Source: JAAYJT01 sp037446395
GTDB lineage: Bacteria > Bacteroidota > Bacteroidia > Bacteroidales > JAAYJT01
DNA: 64,000 nucleotides
Direction of reading: 5' to 3'
Assembly (NCBI GenBank): GCA_037446395.1
Contig: JBBIIP010000003.1
Span: 62,001-126,000, forward strand
Of the stretch, positions 44,644 to 52,851 are shown in pieces (positions within the stretch are counted from its first letter, which is position 1; each line of letters begins with the position of its first letter). The position numbers and the translations under genes are program-made. The notes under the pieces are model-generated. The model had not been told where the DNA came from, ran no database searches, and saw only the letters and a list, made by a program, of their open reading frames with translations.

Positions 44644-46284
44644 TTATTGACTCAACCCCGCGATGTGGTTGGCCTTGCCCAAACCGGGACAGGTAAAACA
44701 GCCGCTTTCGGACTCCCTGTGCTTCAGCACATTGACACTGATCAACATCATACGCAAGCCCTTATTCTTTGCCCAACACGCGAATTATGTATGCAGATCA
44801 CACACGACCTGCAAAGCTATGCTGTTTTTATGCCAAAGGTTAAGGTTGTTCCAATCTATGGCGGCGCCAGTTTTGATGTGCAACTCAAACAACTCGCCGA
44901 AAAACCACAAATCATTGTCGCCACACCCGGAAGGCTCAACGACATGATTCGCCGCAAAAAGGTTGACCTCAGCTATGTAAACTGGGTTGTGTTAGACGAA
45001 GCAGATGAGATGCTCGATATGGGATTTCAGGAAGAAGTGGATACCATCCTTGAATCAACACCAAAGGAAAAAAACACCCTGCTTTTTTCGGCAACCTTGC
45101 CCGAAGAAGTGGAGCGCATTCTGGCAAAATATATGCGCAATCCGGTGATTAAAACCGTGGGCCAGCGCAACACCGGTACAGCCAATGTTAAACACATCTA
45201 TTATGTGGTGCAGGCCAAGGACAGGTATCTGGCCCTGAAACGCATTGCCGATTTCAATCCCCGTATTTATTCAATCATTTTCTGCCGCACCCGCATCGAA
45301 ACACAAGAGATTGCCGATGCATTGATCCGCGACGGCTATAATGCCGATTCACTTCACGGTGATTTGAGCCAGGCTCAACGCGATCATGTGATGAAACGCT
45401 TTCGCGAGCGCACCCTGCAAATGCTCGTAGCCACCGACGTGGCAGCACGCGGATTGGATGTAAACGACCTGACGCATGTAATCAACTACAACCTGCCCGA
45501 CGAAGCAGACACCTATCTGCACCGAAGCGGAAGAACAGGCCGGGCGGATAAAACAGGCATCAGTGTATCCATTATCCATACCAAGGAAAAAAGCAAACTT
45601 AAAATAATTGAAAAAAAAGTAGGGCGGGAATTTGCAAAAGCGAAGGTTCCCACTGGGGTTCAAGTGTGCGAAAAGCAACTGTTTCATCACATTGACCTCA
45701 TGGAAAATGTCGAAGTAAACCATGACGAAATTGATTCTTTTCTGCCCGTAATTTATCGTAAGCTTGAGTGGATGAATCGCGAAGAAATCATCAAAAGGTT
45801 TGTTTCGCTTGAGTTTAATCGTTTTTTGGAATACTATCGCAATGCAAACGATTTGAATGTGGAAGAAACACGAGACCCACGCGGAGAGGTTTCACGCTAT
45901 CAGCGAATGTTTTTCAGCGTCGGCCGCAAGGATAAGATTGCGCCTCAGCACCTGATTGGCCTAATTAACGAAGTGACCCGTTCGCGCGATGTAAGGATTG
46001 GAAGGATAGATATCATGCACGCCTATTCATTTGTTGACATTGACAGTAAATCGGTCGGGTTGGTGAAGCAATCCTTTGACAACGATAAATTCAATCCCAA
46101 ACAGGTGCGTGTCGAACTCGCCAGCGAACGCAGAGATGGAGATGAAAAGAAAAAGCAAAGCAATTACACCACAAAAGAATCTTCCTCATCTCCTTACAAA
46201 AAATCAAGAAGTAGGTTTACACCAGACTCCGGAGGAGATCGAAACTCCTGGAAGGGTAAATCATCCAGATTCAAACGAAAATAG
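44644..46284 (+). CDS. DEAD-box RNA helicase (CsdA/DeaD-like), 5' end in gap
   Basis: 546 residues are visible. The sequence begins right before motif I (LAQTGTGKTAAFGLP), so the Q motif and first ~35 residues are lost. Motif II is VLDEADEMLDMGF, III is SATLP, IV-VI include VATDVAARGLDVND and HRSGRTGRA. Near residue 430-500 there is a DbpA-type RNA-binding domain (VRIGRIDIMHAYSFVDI), followed by a basic low-complexity tail. It remodels RNA, probably in ribosome assembly or cold response. trxB is convergent. Confidence 0.93.
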   Translation, partial: LLTQPRDVVGLAQTGTGKTAAFGLPVLQHIDTDQHHTQALILCPTRELCMQITHDLQSYAVFMPKVKVVPIYGGASFDVQLKQLAEKPQIIVATPGRLNDMIRRKKVDLSYVNWVVLDEADEMLDMGFQEEVDTILESTPKEKNTLLFSATLPEEVERILAKYMRNPVIKTVGQRNTGTANVKHIYYVVQAKDRYLALKRIADFNPRIYSIIFCRTRIETQEIADALIRDGYNADSLHGDLSQAQRDHVMKRFRERTLQMLVATDVAARGLDVNDLTHVINYNLPDEADTYLHRSGRTGRADKTGISVSIIHTKEKSKLKIIEKKVGREFAKAKVPTGVQVCEKQLFHHIDLMENVEVNHDEIDSFLPVIYRKLEWMNREEIIKRFVSLEFNRFLEYYRNANDLNVEETRDPRGEVSRYQRMFFSVGRKDKIAPQHLIGLINEVTRSRDVRIGRIDIMHAYSFVDIDSKSVGLVKQSFDNDKFNPKQVRVELASERRDGDEKKKQSNYTTKESSSSPYKKSRSRFTPDSGGDRNSWKGKSSRFKRK

Positions 46285-46350
46285 ATAAACCTTCTTTTTT
46301 CCGGGACAGGCCTTGATCAATGTTAACCCCGGTCTTAAGAAAAGTTGGGA

Positions 46351-47292
46351 TTATTCGAGCGATGAAAGAAACCTTTCGGCTTCGATTGCAGCCATACAGC
46401 CTGTACCCGCGGCAGTAATCGCCTGGCGATACACATGATCCTGCACGTCGCCAGCAGCAAAAACACCTTCAATATTGGTTTTAGTTGAGCCCGGAACGGT
46501 TTTTATATAACCGTTTTCATCCAGATCCAATTGACCTTTAAAGAGATCAGAGTTAGGCTTGTGGCCAATGGCTATAAACAGCCCATCAATATCGAGCTTT
46601 TTCAGTGAGCCATCTTTTACGTTTTCGAGCAACACACCAGTGACTACTTTTTCATCGCCAAGCACTTCTTTCACCGTGTGAAACCAGACAGGCTCAATAT
46701 TTGCGGTTCTCAACACCCTTGCTTGCATTGCCTTCGAAGCCCGCAATTCGTCGCGGCGGTGAACGAGGTAAACTTTTTTGCAAAGTTTTGCAAGATAGGT
46801 GGCTTCTTCGGCGGCCGTATCACCCCCTCCAACTACTGCCACGACCTTCCCCCGAAAGAAAAAACCATCGCAGGTTGCGCAAGCAGATACACCATAGCCA
46901 TTGTATTTTTTCTCCGATTCAAGCCCCAGCCAACGTGCAGTGGCACCCGTAGAAATAATAATAGTTTCTGCTTCAATTTCTTTGCCATCGTCAGCCAATG
47001 CCTTGAATGGCCTTTTCCTCAAGTCAACCTCGGTAATCATTCCAAAGCGTATATCGGTGTCGAAACGTTCGGCCTGCCTACGGAAGTCATCCATCATTTC
47101 TGGCCCGCTTTTTCCTTCCGGATAACCGGGATAGTTTTCAACTTCAGTAGTGATGGTTAACTGGCCACCCGGTTGTAATCCCTGGTACATGACTGGTTTG
47201 AGATCAGCCCTGGCAGCATAAATTGCTGCAGTGTAGCCTGCTGGACCGGAGCCAATTATCAAGCAGTTAATTTTTTCAGTTTTGCTGTGCAT
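46351..47292 (-). CDS. trxB: Thioredoxin reductase
   Basis: A 313-residue flavoprotein. GSGPAGYTAAIYAARA is the FAD site, SACATCDGFFF the redox CxxC (Cys138, Cys141), VGGGDTAAEEATYLA the NADPH site, and GVFAAGDVQD the C-terminal FAD motif. It reduces thioredoxin with NADPH. It is monocistronic as far as seen and convergent with the helicase gene. Confidence 0.96.
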   Translation of the reverse strand: MHSKTEKINCLIIGSGPAGYTAAIYAARADLKPVMYQGLQPGGQLTITTEVENYPGYPEGKSGPEMMDDFRRQAERFDTDIRFGMITEVDLRKRPFKALADDGKEIEAETIIISTGATARWLGLESEKKYNGYGVSACATCDGFFFRGKVVAVVGGGDTAAEEATYLAKLCKKVYLVHRRDELRASKAMQARVLRTANIEPVWFHTVKEVLGDEKVVTGVLLENVKDGSLKKLDIDGLFIAIGHKPNSDLFKGQLDLDENGYIKTVPGSTKTNIEGVFAAGDVQDHVYRQAITAAGTGCMAAIEAERFLSSLE

Positions 47293-47413
47293 ACATGTTC
47301 GTTTTTACATGTTTTAATTTTCGCATCAAATTACATAAATAATACCAACACTATGAATGAAGTGTTAATGGCAAATTTGACAAGCACAACTGACATGAAG
47401 TCAGTGGCAATCA

Positions 47414-48076
47414 TCATACTCCATGACTTCCTGCCACCTTCAGCAATGATCGTAGCTCCTTAAATAATGCCCTAAAGGTTTCGTGGTTTTCCGGGAATTT
47501 ATGCTTGCAAATTTCTTTTCCCCTTTTCCTGGCAATTTTTCTCAGTTCACCTTGCGAAAAAAAATCACCCGCCATATCCAACACAACCATCAGTTCAATC
47601 AGCACACGTAGCCTCAGATCCGGTTCTCGACCATAGATGAGTGCCCTTTCGAGCCTGGTTATTTCAGCAGTAGTGTTATATTTATGATTCACATGAAATC
47701 GCCAACCCACCCGGATTCCCAACCATTCTACTGCCCGGCTGGTTATCATTCGTTTGGTTTCAAGGAGTTTCATCTGCTTGCTAAAAAGTGCCGTTGCCCG
47801 GGAGGACCGTCCACTCATCCACCACCAAAGCTTACTGCCATTGTGTTTATACAATCTTTCAGAAAGCTCATTAAGCAGAGGATCATCGGTGCCTGCAAGA
47901 GAAGCCTCAATTTTTCCCTGGATTACCTTCAATTTGTCCAACAGAACCAGATCGCAAAGCGAGGCTGCAAGCACAGCATATCCAATGTTTTGACGGCGTC
48001 TGATCCATCCTTTTTCAGGATGAATGGACAAAATACAAAGTTCGTCTTTAATGAGTTGAATTTCATTCATTGCCAT
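47414..48076 (-). CDS. GPP34 (GOLPH3-like) family protein
   Basis: The preferred start is the ATG at 48076 or 48070, inside the end of the upstream gene, giving about 220 residues. The layout fits the GPP34 family: an N-terminal LIKDELCILSI, a YAVLAASLCDLVLLDKLKV helix pair, TDDPLLNELSERLY, a helix with KLLETKRMITS, and a C-terminal ALIYGREPDLRLRVLIELMVVL. Eukaryotic GOLPH3 binds phosphoinositides at Golgi membranes. Bacterial members are little studied. It is the last gene of a cassette with a ribbon-helix-helix protein and an SPFH protein. Confidence 0.7.
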   Translation of the reverse strand: MAMNEIQLIKDELCILSIHPEKGWIRRRQNIGYAVLAASLCDLVLLDKLKVIQGKIEASLAGTDDPLLNELSERLYKHNGSKLWWWMSGRSSRATALFSKQMKLLETKRMITSRAVEWLGIRVGWRFHVNHKYNTTAEITRLERALIYGREPDLRLRVLIELMVVLDMAGDFFSQGELRKIARKRGKEICKHKFPENHETFRALFKELRSLLKVAGSHGV

Positions 48077-48266
48077 GATGATTGTCAACAAACATGTTTA
48101 TATCTGTCGAAGTCTGATCATTTATTCTTCCCGATTTTTTCAGGGCCTGGTGCAAAAGCCACTCAATCTGTCCATTGAGGCTTCGGAAGTCATCCGCAGC
48201 CCATTTCTCCATAAGCTCCATCATTTTCGGATTGAGCCTCAACACAAATGGCTTCTTTTTAGACAT
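48063..48266 (-). CDS. Arc-type ribbon-helix-helix protein
   Basis: A 67-residue protein whose first 40 residues are a ribbon-helix-helix fold: strand KPFVLRLNPKMMELMEKWAA (MetJ/Arc-like), followed by DFRSLNGQIEWLLHQALKK with the N-x-x-I/L helix pattern. RHH proteins dimerise and bind palindromic operators. It begins 8 bp after the SPFH stop and its end overlaps the GPP34 start, so the three are translated together. It is a good candidate for a cassette autoregulator. It is not obviously a toxin-antitoxin antitoxin because no toxin gene is adjacent. Confidence 0.8.
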   Translation of the reverse strand: MSKKKPFVLRLNPKMMELMEKWAADDFRSLNGQIEWLLHQALKKSGRINDQTSTDINMFVDNHHGNE

Positions 48267-48274
48267 CGCAGGTT

Positions 48275-49129
48275 TTATTGGTGCAGTGTTCCTGTGTTGA
48301 TTACAGGGCTGGCATCTTTATCGCTGCATAAAACCACCATGAGGTTGCTAACCATTGCGGCTTTTTTCTCCTCATCAAGTTCGATGATTTGTTTTTGCGA
48401 TAGTTGTTCAAGGGCCATTTCAACCATGCTAACCGCGCCTTCAACAATTTTCTGCCGTGCAGCCACAATGGCCGTTGCTTGCTGGCGGCGAAGCATGGCA
48501 CTGGCAATTTCAGATGCATAGGCCAGGTAGGCAATGCGGGCCTCCATCACATGAATGCCTGCAATTTCAAGGCGTTCACGCAATTCCGTTTCAAGTTGAT
48601 GATTTACTTCTTCGCCGCCCGATCGCAAGGAAATATCCGCTTCTTCATCATCAAAATTATCGTATGGATAAGCCCCTGCCAGCTTGCGAATAGCGGCTTC
48701 GCTCTGGATATCCACAAATCGAATGTAGTCATCCACCTCGAAAGCAGCCTTAAATGTGTTTTCAACTCTCCACACCAATACAATTCCGATCATAATCGGG
48801 TTCCCGATTTTGTCATTCACTTTTATTGGGTCACTGTTCAGATTACGCGCCCTCAACGAAATTTTCTTGCGGATATAAAACGGATTGATCCAATAAAATC
48901 CATTTTGCTTTAGGGTGCCGGTATATTTTCCGAAAAGAATGAGCACGCACGATTCATTCGGGTTCACAATCTGCAAGCCGATCCAGCACAGTAAATCAAC
49001 CAGCAGGATCAATAGCCACCATGGGTTTTCTTCTACGATGGCCAACCAAATGGGGGCAATGAGTAATACGATTGAAATCATAAGTCCAACATACCCCATG
49101 ACATGTGATAATTTTTTTTCCTTTTCCAT
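48275..49129 (-). CDS. SPFH/Band 7 (stomatin/prohibitin) membrane protein
   Basis: A 284-residue protein with two N-terminal membrane helices (about residues 11-50), then a Band 7 domain opened by NPNESCVLILFGKYTGTLKQNGF and a coiled region with ELRERLEIAGIHVMEARIAYLAYASEIASAML. The Ala/Gln-rich helix after it is typical of SPFH coiled coils. SPFH proteins form ring-like scaffolds in membranes and often partner with proteases or membrane-remodelling factors. The downstream RHH and GPP34 genes follow with 8-bp spacing and an overlap. Confidence 0.9.
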   Translation of the reverse strand: MEKEKKLSHVMGYVGLMISIVLLIAPIWLAIVEENPWWLLILLVDLLCWIGLQIVNPNESCVLILFGKYTGTLKQNGFYWINPFYIRKKISLRARNLNSDPIKVNDKIGNPIMIGIVLVWRVENTFKAAFEVDDYIRFVDIQSEAAIRKLAGAYPYDNFDDEEADISLRSGGEEVNHQLETELRERLEIAGIHVMEARIAYLAYASEIASAMLRRQQATAIVAARQKIVEGAVSMVEMALEQLSQKQIIELDEEKKAAMVSNLMVVLCSDKDASPVINTGTLHQ

Positions 49130-49144
49130 AATTTTATTATTTTA

Positions 49145-49159
49145 ATATCATTTTGATAT
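49145..49159. promoter_or_regulatory. Candidate operator ATATCA-TTT-TGATAT before the SPFH cassette
   Basis: A perfect 6-bp-arm inverted repeat with a 3-bp centre, between the putative -7 box and the SPFH start. The size and symmetry suit a ribbon-helix-helix dimer, and such a protein is encoded by the second gene of the cassette. AT-rich background makes chance occurrence possible. Confidence 0.4.
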
Positions 49160-49161
49160 CA

Positions 49162-49195
49162 CAAAATTAAATCAAAAAACTACCTTTTCGACAAA
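49162..49195 (-). promoter_or_regulatory. Putative promoter (TTTG-N22-TAATTTTG) for the SPFH cassette
   Basis: The minus strand reads TAATTTTG at 49169-49162 with a TTTG 22 bp further upstream (49195-49192), near the expected -33 spacing of Bacteroidota promoters. It precedes the SPFH ATG by 33 bp. Confidence 0.45.
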
Positions 49196-49247
49196 TAATT
49201 AAAAAAAAGTTTTCAACATGTAAATTGTTATGGCACAATCAATTGAG

Positions 49248-51788
49248 CTATTGATAGTCGAAAAGAGACCGAATGATCAGCCCTTCCGGAGGTAAAAGTC
49301 GGGCAGATTTTATCTCTACTTCAACGGTTTGGCCGGGTGCAAGATCAAAAAAGTTATGACTGAATTTTGCTTCTTGTCTCGTGGTGCTTAAATGGATGTA
49401 CCTTGCCGCTCTCATGGCTGTAAGCCTGAGAATCTGAGTGCCATTTTTAACTGTTAGTTTAAATTCAAACCCGGGTTCGCGGAGACACAAATTCTTGTCA
49501 GTTACAAAATAATGATTTGCGGATGTTTCGCCAATATTGGCACATAGAACCAGGTGGTTTGGTTCGCCAAATGTTAGCAGAAATTTTTTATCCAAAGAAT
49601 AAACCAACGTTGCAGCATTTTCACCAAATTCAACGATTTTATGCTGCTCCCAATAAAGTTTTCCGGTCAAATCCCACAAAGTAAGATGTAATGTGTCGCT
49701 TCCACCATATCCATGATCAGCAACCAAATAGCAACTCAGTTTATCTTCTCGTGCTTCAAACGATAGTATTTTAGGCGAAAATGCCCGTCCGGCAACAAAC
49801 TGCAATGCCTTCGGATTCAAACGATAGTCAATACCCGACCACGAAACTGCCGGCCAGCAATCGTTGAGTTGCCAATAAAGCGACCCCATACAATAAGGCA
49901 TATTGCGCCGGTGCGCTTCTATGGCTTTTCTCATTCCTTCGGCCTGCAGTATCTGGCTTAAATAAAAATAATCCTCAAATGTTTTTGGCGCATGAAGTTG
50001 CCTTTTCATATACAAGTCAATCAGTTCAAAGCCTCGAGGATGCTTTTGATGTGATTTAATCGCAGGATTGGTTACCTGCCATTCGCTTTGTGGGATATAT
50101 TCTTCAAGTGTTTTGGAATTGAGAAAGGACTGAAACCCATATTCACTGGCAAAGCGTGGTATCTTTTGTTCATAAATCTCAAACGGTTGTTCGCCCCACC
50201 ACACACCCCAATAATGCGAATCGCCCTTTGTGAGGCTCTTGGGTGTTCCCCACCCATGCAAAGGAGATGATGGCCAATAAGGCCGTCCGGGATCGAGCGT
50301 TGAAAGAGTATTTGGGATCAGCTCTTCAAATAACTTTAAATAACCCTGCCAAATCGCAGCAGAATCCGCACCACTCCAGCGGTACTTGCTTTGGTAACCC
50401 CAATGATGCCAGGCTTCGCTGATTTCGTTGTTGCCACACCACAATGCCATGCAGGCATGATTTCGCAGGCGTTTCACCTGATGTGTTATCTCATGTTTTA
50501 CATTTTCCAAAAATTGATTATCCCAGGGGTAAAACGAACAGGCAAACATAAAATCCTGCCACACAAGTATCCCGTACTCATCGCAAAGATTATAAAATGC
50601 TTCATCGGCATACACTCCCCCACCCCACACGCGCAGCATATTCATATTGGCTTCGGCGGCAAGTTGAAGCATTTTTCTGTAGTGTGATTCATCCACGCGG
50701 GGTAGAAACATATCGGGAGGAATATAATTGGCTCCTTTCATAAATACCGGAACCCCGTTTACGCGAAACATGAAAGAACTCCCAATGGAATCTGGTTCCT
50801 GCACCAGTTCGATCGTTCTGATACCAAATTTGGTAGTGTTTGCTTGCGTATTCCTGCCATTTTCCAACTCGGCTATAAATTCATATAAAAAAGGCTCACC
50901 CAGTCCGTTTGGCCACCATAGCTGTGGATTTCTAAGGCTAAATTCCAAATCGTATCGGTTTGTGCCGGGCTTAGCTGTTACTTTTTTCTTTTTATAAACC
51001 CGCCCTTCTCGGTCTTTCACTCGCAACCATATCTTTTCGTCCTGCTGGCATTCGATTTCAATTTCTACCCGAATGCTGGCCTGGCTTTCTCTTAAGCTAA
51101 CAAGGTCATATCTTACATCTGCGATGCGGGTGTTGTTCCAGGCTTCCAGGTAAACAGGTTTCCAAATCCCCGAGGTCACAAACCTTGGCGCCCAATCCCA
51201 GCCATAGTGATAGGGTGCTTTTCGTGTAAATACGCTGGTTTTGAACTCTCCTTTGTCGCTGTCGGCTACCAGTATATATGGGAACTTCTTCAAATATTTC
51301 AAACCTTCGGCATAAGCAGAAAGCAATTGAACCTCGAGAATATTATTCCCCTCCCTCAGGTATTCTTTTGCATCGATGCGCCATTCCCTGAACATATTAT
51401 CTGCCTCGAGCACTCTCATACCGTTCAAGAAAATATGGGCATAGGTATCCAGGCCTTCGAAAACCAAGGCGATGCATTGATTTTCAATGAATTCTCGACT
51501 TAGCCTAAATTCAGTTTTGTAAATCCAGTTTTCATGTTCGATCCATTGCTGCTTTGTTTCATTATCAGCGGCAAAAGGTTCTTCAATGATGCCATTGGCC
51601 AATAAATCGAGGTGGATTGTGCCGGGTATGGTAGCAGGAAGCCATTGGTCATGGCCATGACGACTAAACAACCAGTTTTGGTTAAGGTTTTCTCTTTTTG
51701 TAATTTCCAGGTTGATAGGGTCTTTCCTGTTGCATCCCGGCAGCAAAACAAGCAAAGTCATTGTAAATATTATCCATTTTTTGGTCAT
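49248..51788 (-). CDS. GH2 beta-mannosidase, lipoprotein
   Basis: An 846-residue GH2 enzyme. The N-terminal lipobox (LLPGC, Cys19) indicates lipid anchoring. A sugar-binding jelly roll (GLDTYAHIFLNGMRVLEADNMF), an Ig-like domain, and the TIM barrel with CGNNEISEAW (acid/base Glu455) and FASEYGFQSF (nucleophile Glu549) follow. The WGGGVYADEAFYNLCDEYGILVWQD region is typical of beta-mannosidases rather than beta-galactosidases. It trims beta-mannose from glycans or mannans. It stands alone on the minus strand. Confidence 0.93.
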   Translation of the reverse strand: MTKKWIIFTMTLLVLLPGCNRKDPINLEITKRENLNQNWLFSRHGHDQWLPATIPGTIHLDLLANGIIEEPFAADNETKQQWIEHENWIYKTEFRLSREFIENQCIALVFEGLDTYAHIFLNGMRVLEADNMFREWRIDAKEYLREGNNILEVQLLSAYAEGLKYLKKFPYILVADSDKGEFKTSVFTRKAPYHYGWDWAPRFVTSGIWKPVYLEAWNNTRIADVRYDLVSLRESQASIRVEIEIECQQDEKIWLRVKDREGRVYKKKKVTAKPGTNRYDLEFSLRNPQLWWPNGLGEPFLYEFIAELENGRNTQANTTKFGIRTIELVQEPDSIGSSFMFRVNGVPVFMKGANYIPPDMFLPRVDESHYRKMLQLAAEANMNMLRVWGGGVYADEAFYNLCDEYGILVWQDFMFACSFYPWDNQFLENVKHEITHQVKRLRNHACMALWCGNNEISEAWHHWGYQSKYRWSGADSAAIWQGYLKLFEELIPNTLSTLDPGRPYWPSSPLHGWGTPKSLTKGDSHYWGVWWGEQPFEIYEQKIPRFASEYGFQSFLNSKTLEEYIPQSEWQVTNPAIKSHQKHPRGFELIDLYMKRQLHAPKTFEDYFYLSQILQAEGMRKAIEAHRRNMPYCMGSLYWQLNDCWPAVSWSGIDYRLNPKALQFVAGRAFSPKILSFEAREDKLSCYLVADHGYGGSDTLHLTLWDLTGKLYWEQHKIVEFGENAATLVYSLDKKFLLTFGEPNHLVLCANIGETSANHYFVTDKNLCLREPGFEFKLTVKNGTQILRLTAMRAARYIHLSTTRQEAKFSHNFFDLAPGQTVEVEIKSARLLPPEGLIIRSLFDYQ

Positions 51789-51929
51789 GCGTCATCCGCT
51801 TGAAGATGCAGTAAATATAATGCAAAATTGGTTTTTTGCTACAAAGGTTGCATTTGGATAATTCTTTAGCTTATCACGGTCGCAGCGGCTCTTTGATCTG
51901 ATCATTAAACTTTTAAATATTTACTAATG

Positions 51930-51984
51930 GGGAGTTTTCCATAAACCAGCCACTTTGGTTTTATCTGAAGAACGAGTAACTCCC
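51930..51984. repeat. Nested inverted repeats between tRNA-Pro and the mannosidase gene
   Basis: Outer arms GGGAGTT (51930-51936) and AACTCCC (51978-51984) enclose an inner pair, ATAAACCA and TGGTTTTAT (one extra base), so an RNA from either strand could fold into a two-tier hairpin. The 274-bp spacer is otherwise featureless apart from the tRNA terminator. No coding potential is supported. Confidence 0.45.
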
Positions 51985-52032
51985 TGGGGGCTTTTATCCT
52001 TCTTTTGGAAAACGATTAAAGAATCATAAAAC

Positions 52033-52052
52033 AAAAAAGAGGCTTGCGCCTC
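52033..52052 (-). terminator. Rho-independent terminator of tRNA-Pro
   Basis: On the minus strand GAGGC-GCAA-GCCTC forms a tight hairpin with a GCAA tetraloop, directly followed by TTTTTTG. It starts 10 bp after the mature tRNA end. Confidence 0.85.
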
Positions 52053-52062
52053 CTTTGTCCTG

Positions 52063-52136
52063 TCGGAGCGGCGAGACTCGAACTCGCGACCCCTTGCACC
52101 CCATGCAAGTACGCTAGCCAACTGCGCCACGCCCCG
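52063..52136 (-). tRNA. tRNA-Pro (anticodon GGG)
   Basis: A 74-nt cloverleaf on the minus strand. The acceptor arm CGGGGCG pairs with CGCTCCG (one G-U), with C1-G72 and discriminator A73 typical of bacterial tRNA-Pro. The D arm is GCGC/GCGT, the anticodon stem CTTGC/GCAAG holds the loop ATGGGGT, hence anticodon GGG with G37, and the T arm is GCGAG/CTCGC with loop TTCGAGT. The CCA end is not fully encoded. It has its own promoter and terminator and decodes CCC/CCU proline codons. Confidence 0.95.
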
Positions 52137-52151
52137 AACTTATTGGAGGTG

Positions 52152-52181
52152 CAAAGGTAACATTTTTTTGAACATTGGCAA
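52152..52181 (-). promoter_or_regulatory. Promoter of tRNA-Pro (TTG-N19-TACCTTTG)
   Basis: Minus-strand TACCTTTG at 52159-52152 lies 16 bp before the tRNA, and TTG is 19 bp upstream (52181-52179). The spacing is the classic Bacteroidota one; this is the clearest promoter in the window. Confidence 0.65.
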
Positions 52182-52203
52182 TATGCCCGATTATATTTGA
52201 AAA

Positions 52204-52851
52204 TCAAAGCGTGAGCCGATGTATCCCTGTTTCGTAATCTCTGTTGATGACTCTAAGTATCCGATCCAGGTCATACTGATTTCTCACAAAGTCAATGTTG
52301 TTGGTGTCAATCAGTAAGATTCGGGTATCGGCTAGGCCCTTCAGATACTCTAGGTAGCCATGCTGAATCTTTTCGAGATACTCATTCTCGATTTCCTGCT
52401 CATAGGATCGCCCACGGTGACGTATGTTTTGCTGCAAACGGTTAACATTCATATACAGATAAACCAACAAGTCTGGTTTTGGCACCGAGCTGATGATAAT
52501 CTGGAACAGCCTGTTAAAAAGAGCGAACTCATCATTCTGTAGCGTTTGCAGGGCAAAAATCAGTGATTTGTTTATAAAATAATCTGCCACTACAAATGAT
52601 TTGAACAAATCTAATGTTGCAGTCTGATCTTTGAGTTGTTGATACCGTGAGGCAAGAAATGACAATTCAAGCGGGAAAGCATATTTTTGTTGGTCTTCAT
52701 AGAATTTTGGAAGAAAAGGATTGTCTTCGAACTGCTCCAGGATTAATTTTCCGTTATACATGTTGGCTAAAATACTTGCCAACGATGTTTTTCCGGCACC
52801 GATATTGCCTTCGATTACAATATAGTTATACATGATAACATCTCTTTTCAT
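52204..52851 (-). CDS. Deoxynucleoside kinase
   Basis: A 215-residue dNK-type kinase. The P-loop IEGNIGAGKTSLA comes right after MYNYIV; ILEQFEDNPFLPKFYED holds the substrate-binding Glu region, and RHRGRSYEQEI the lid with Arg residues. It phosphorylates deoxynucleosides (deoxyadenosine or deoxyguanosine most likely by family) for salvage. The ATG at 52851 overlaps the folK stop (ATGA), showing translational coupling and supporting this start over the internal ATG. Confidence 0.9.
   Translation of the reverse strand: MKRDVIMYNYIVIEGNIGAGKTSLASILANMYNGKLILEQFEDNPFLPKFYEDQQKYAFPLELSFLASRYQQLKDQTATLDLFKSFVVADYFINKSLIFALQTLQNDEFALFNRLFQIIISSVPKPDLLVYLYMNVNRLQQNIRHRGRSYEQEIENEYLEKIQHGYLEYLKGLADTRILLIDTNNIDFVRNQYDLDRILRVINRDYETGIHRLTL

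Noticed and set aside
43228..46284. One 1018-residue fusion of a transporter and an RNA helicase
   Set aside because: It runs through 100 Ns; the two halves belong to unrelated families and each is incomplete at the gap.
47397..47430. GAAGTCA...TGACTTC repeat at the GPP34 stop
   Set aside because: The arms are short, competing pairings exist, and there is no T-run, so a terminator is not supported.
47684..48178. 164-residue plus-strand frame opposite the GPP34 and RHH genes
   Set aside because: It spans two minus-strand genes and has no recognisable domain.
48404..48913. 169-residue plus-strand frame antisense to the SPFH gene
   Set aside because: It has a shadow-like composition and the SPFH protein on the other strand is clearly a known family.
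51924..52207. Small frames through the tRNA-Pro region
   Set aside because: The peptides (for example GARGREFESRRSD) are the usual translation of a tRNA gene, which explains them fully.
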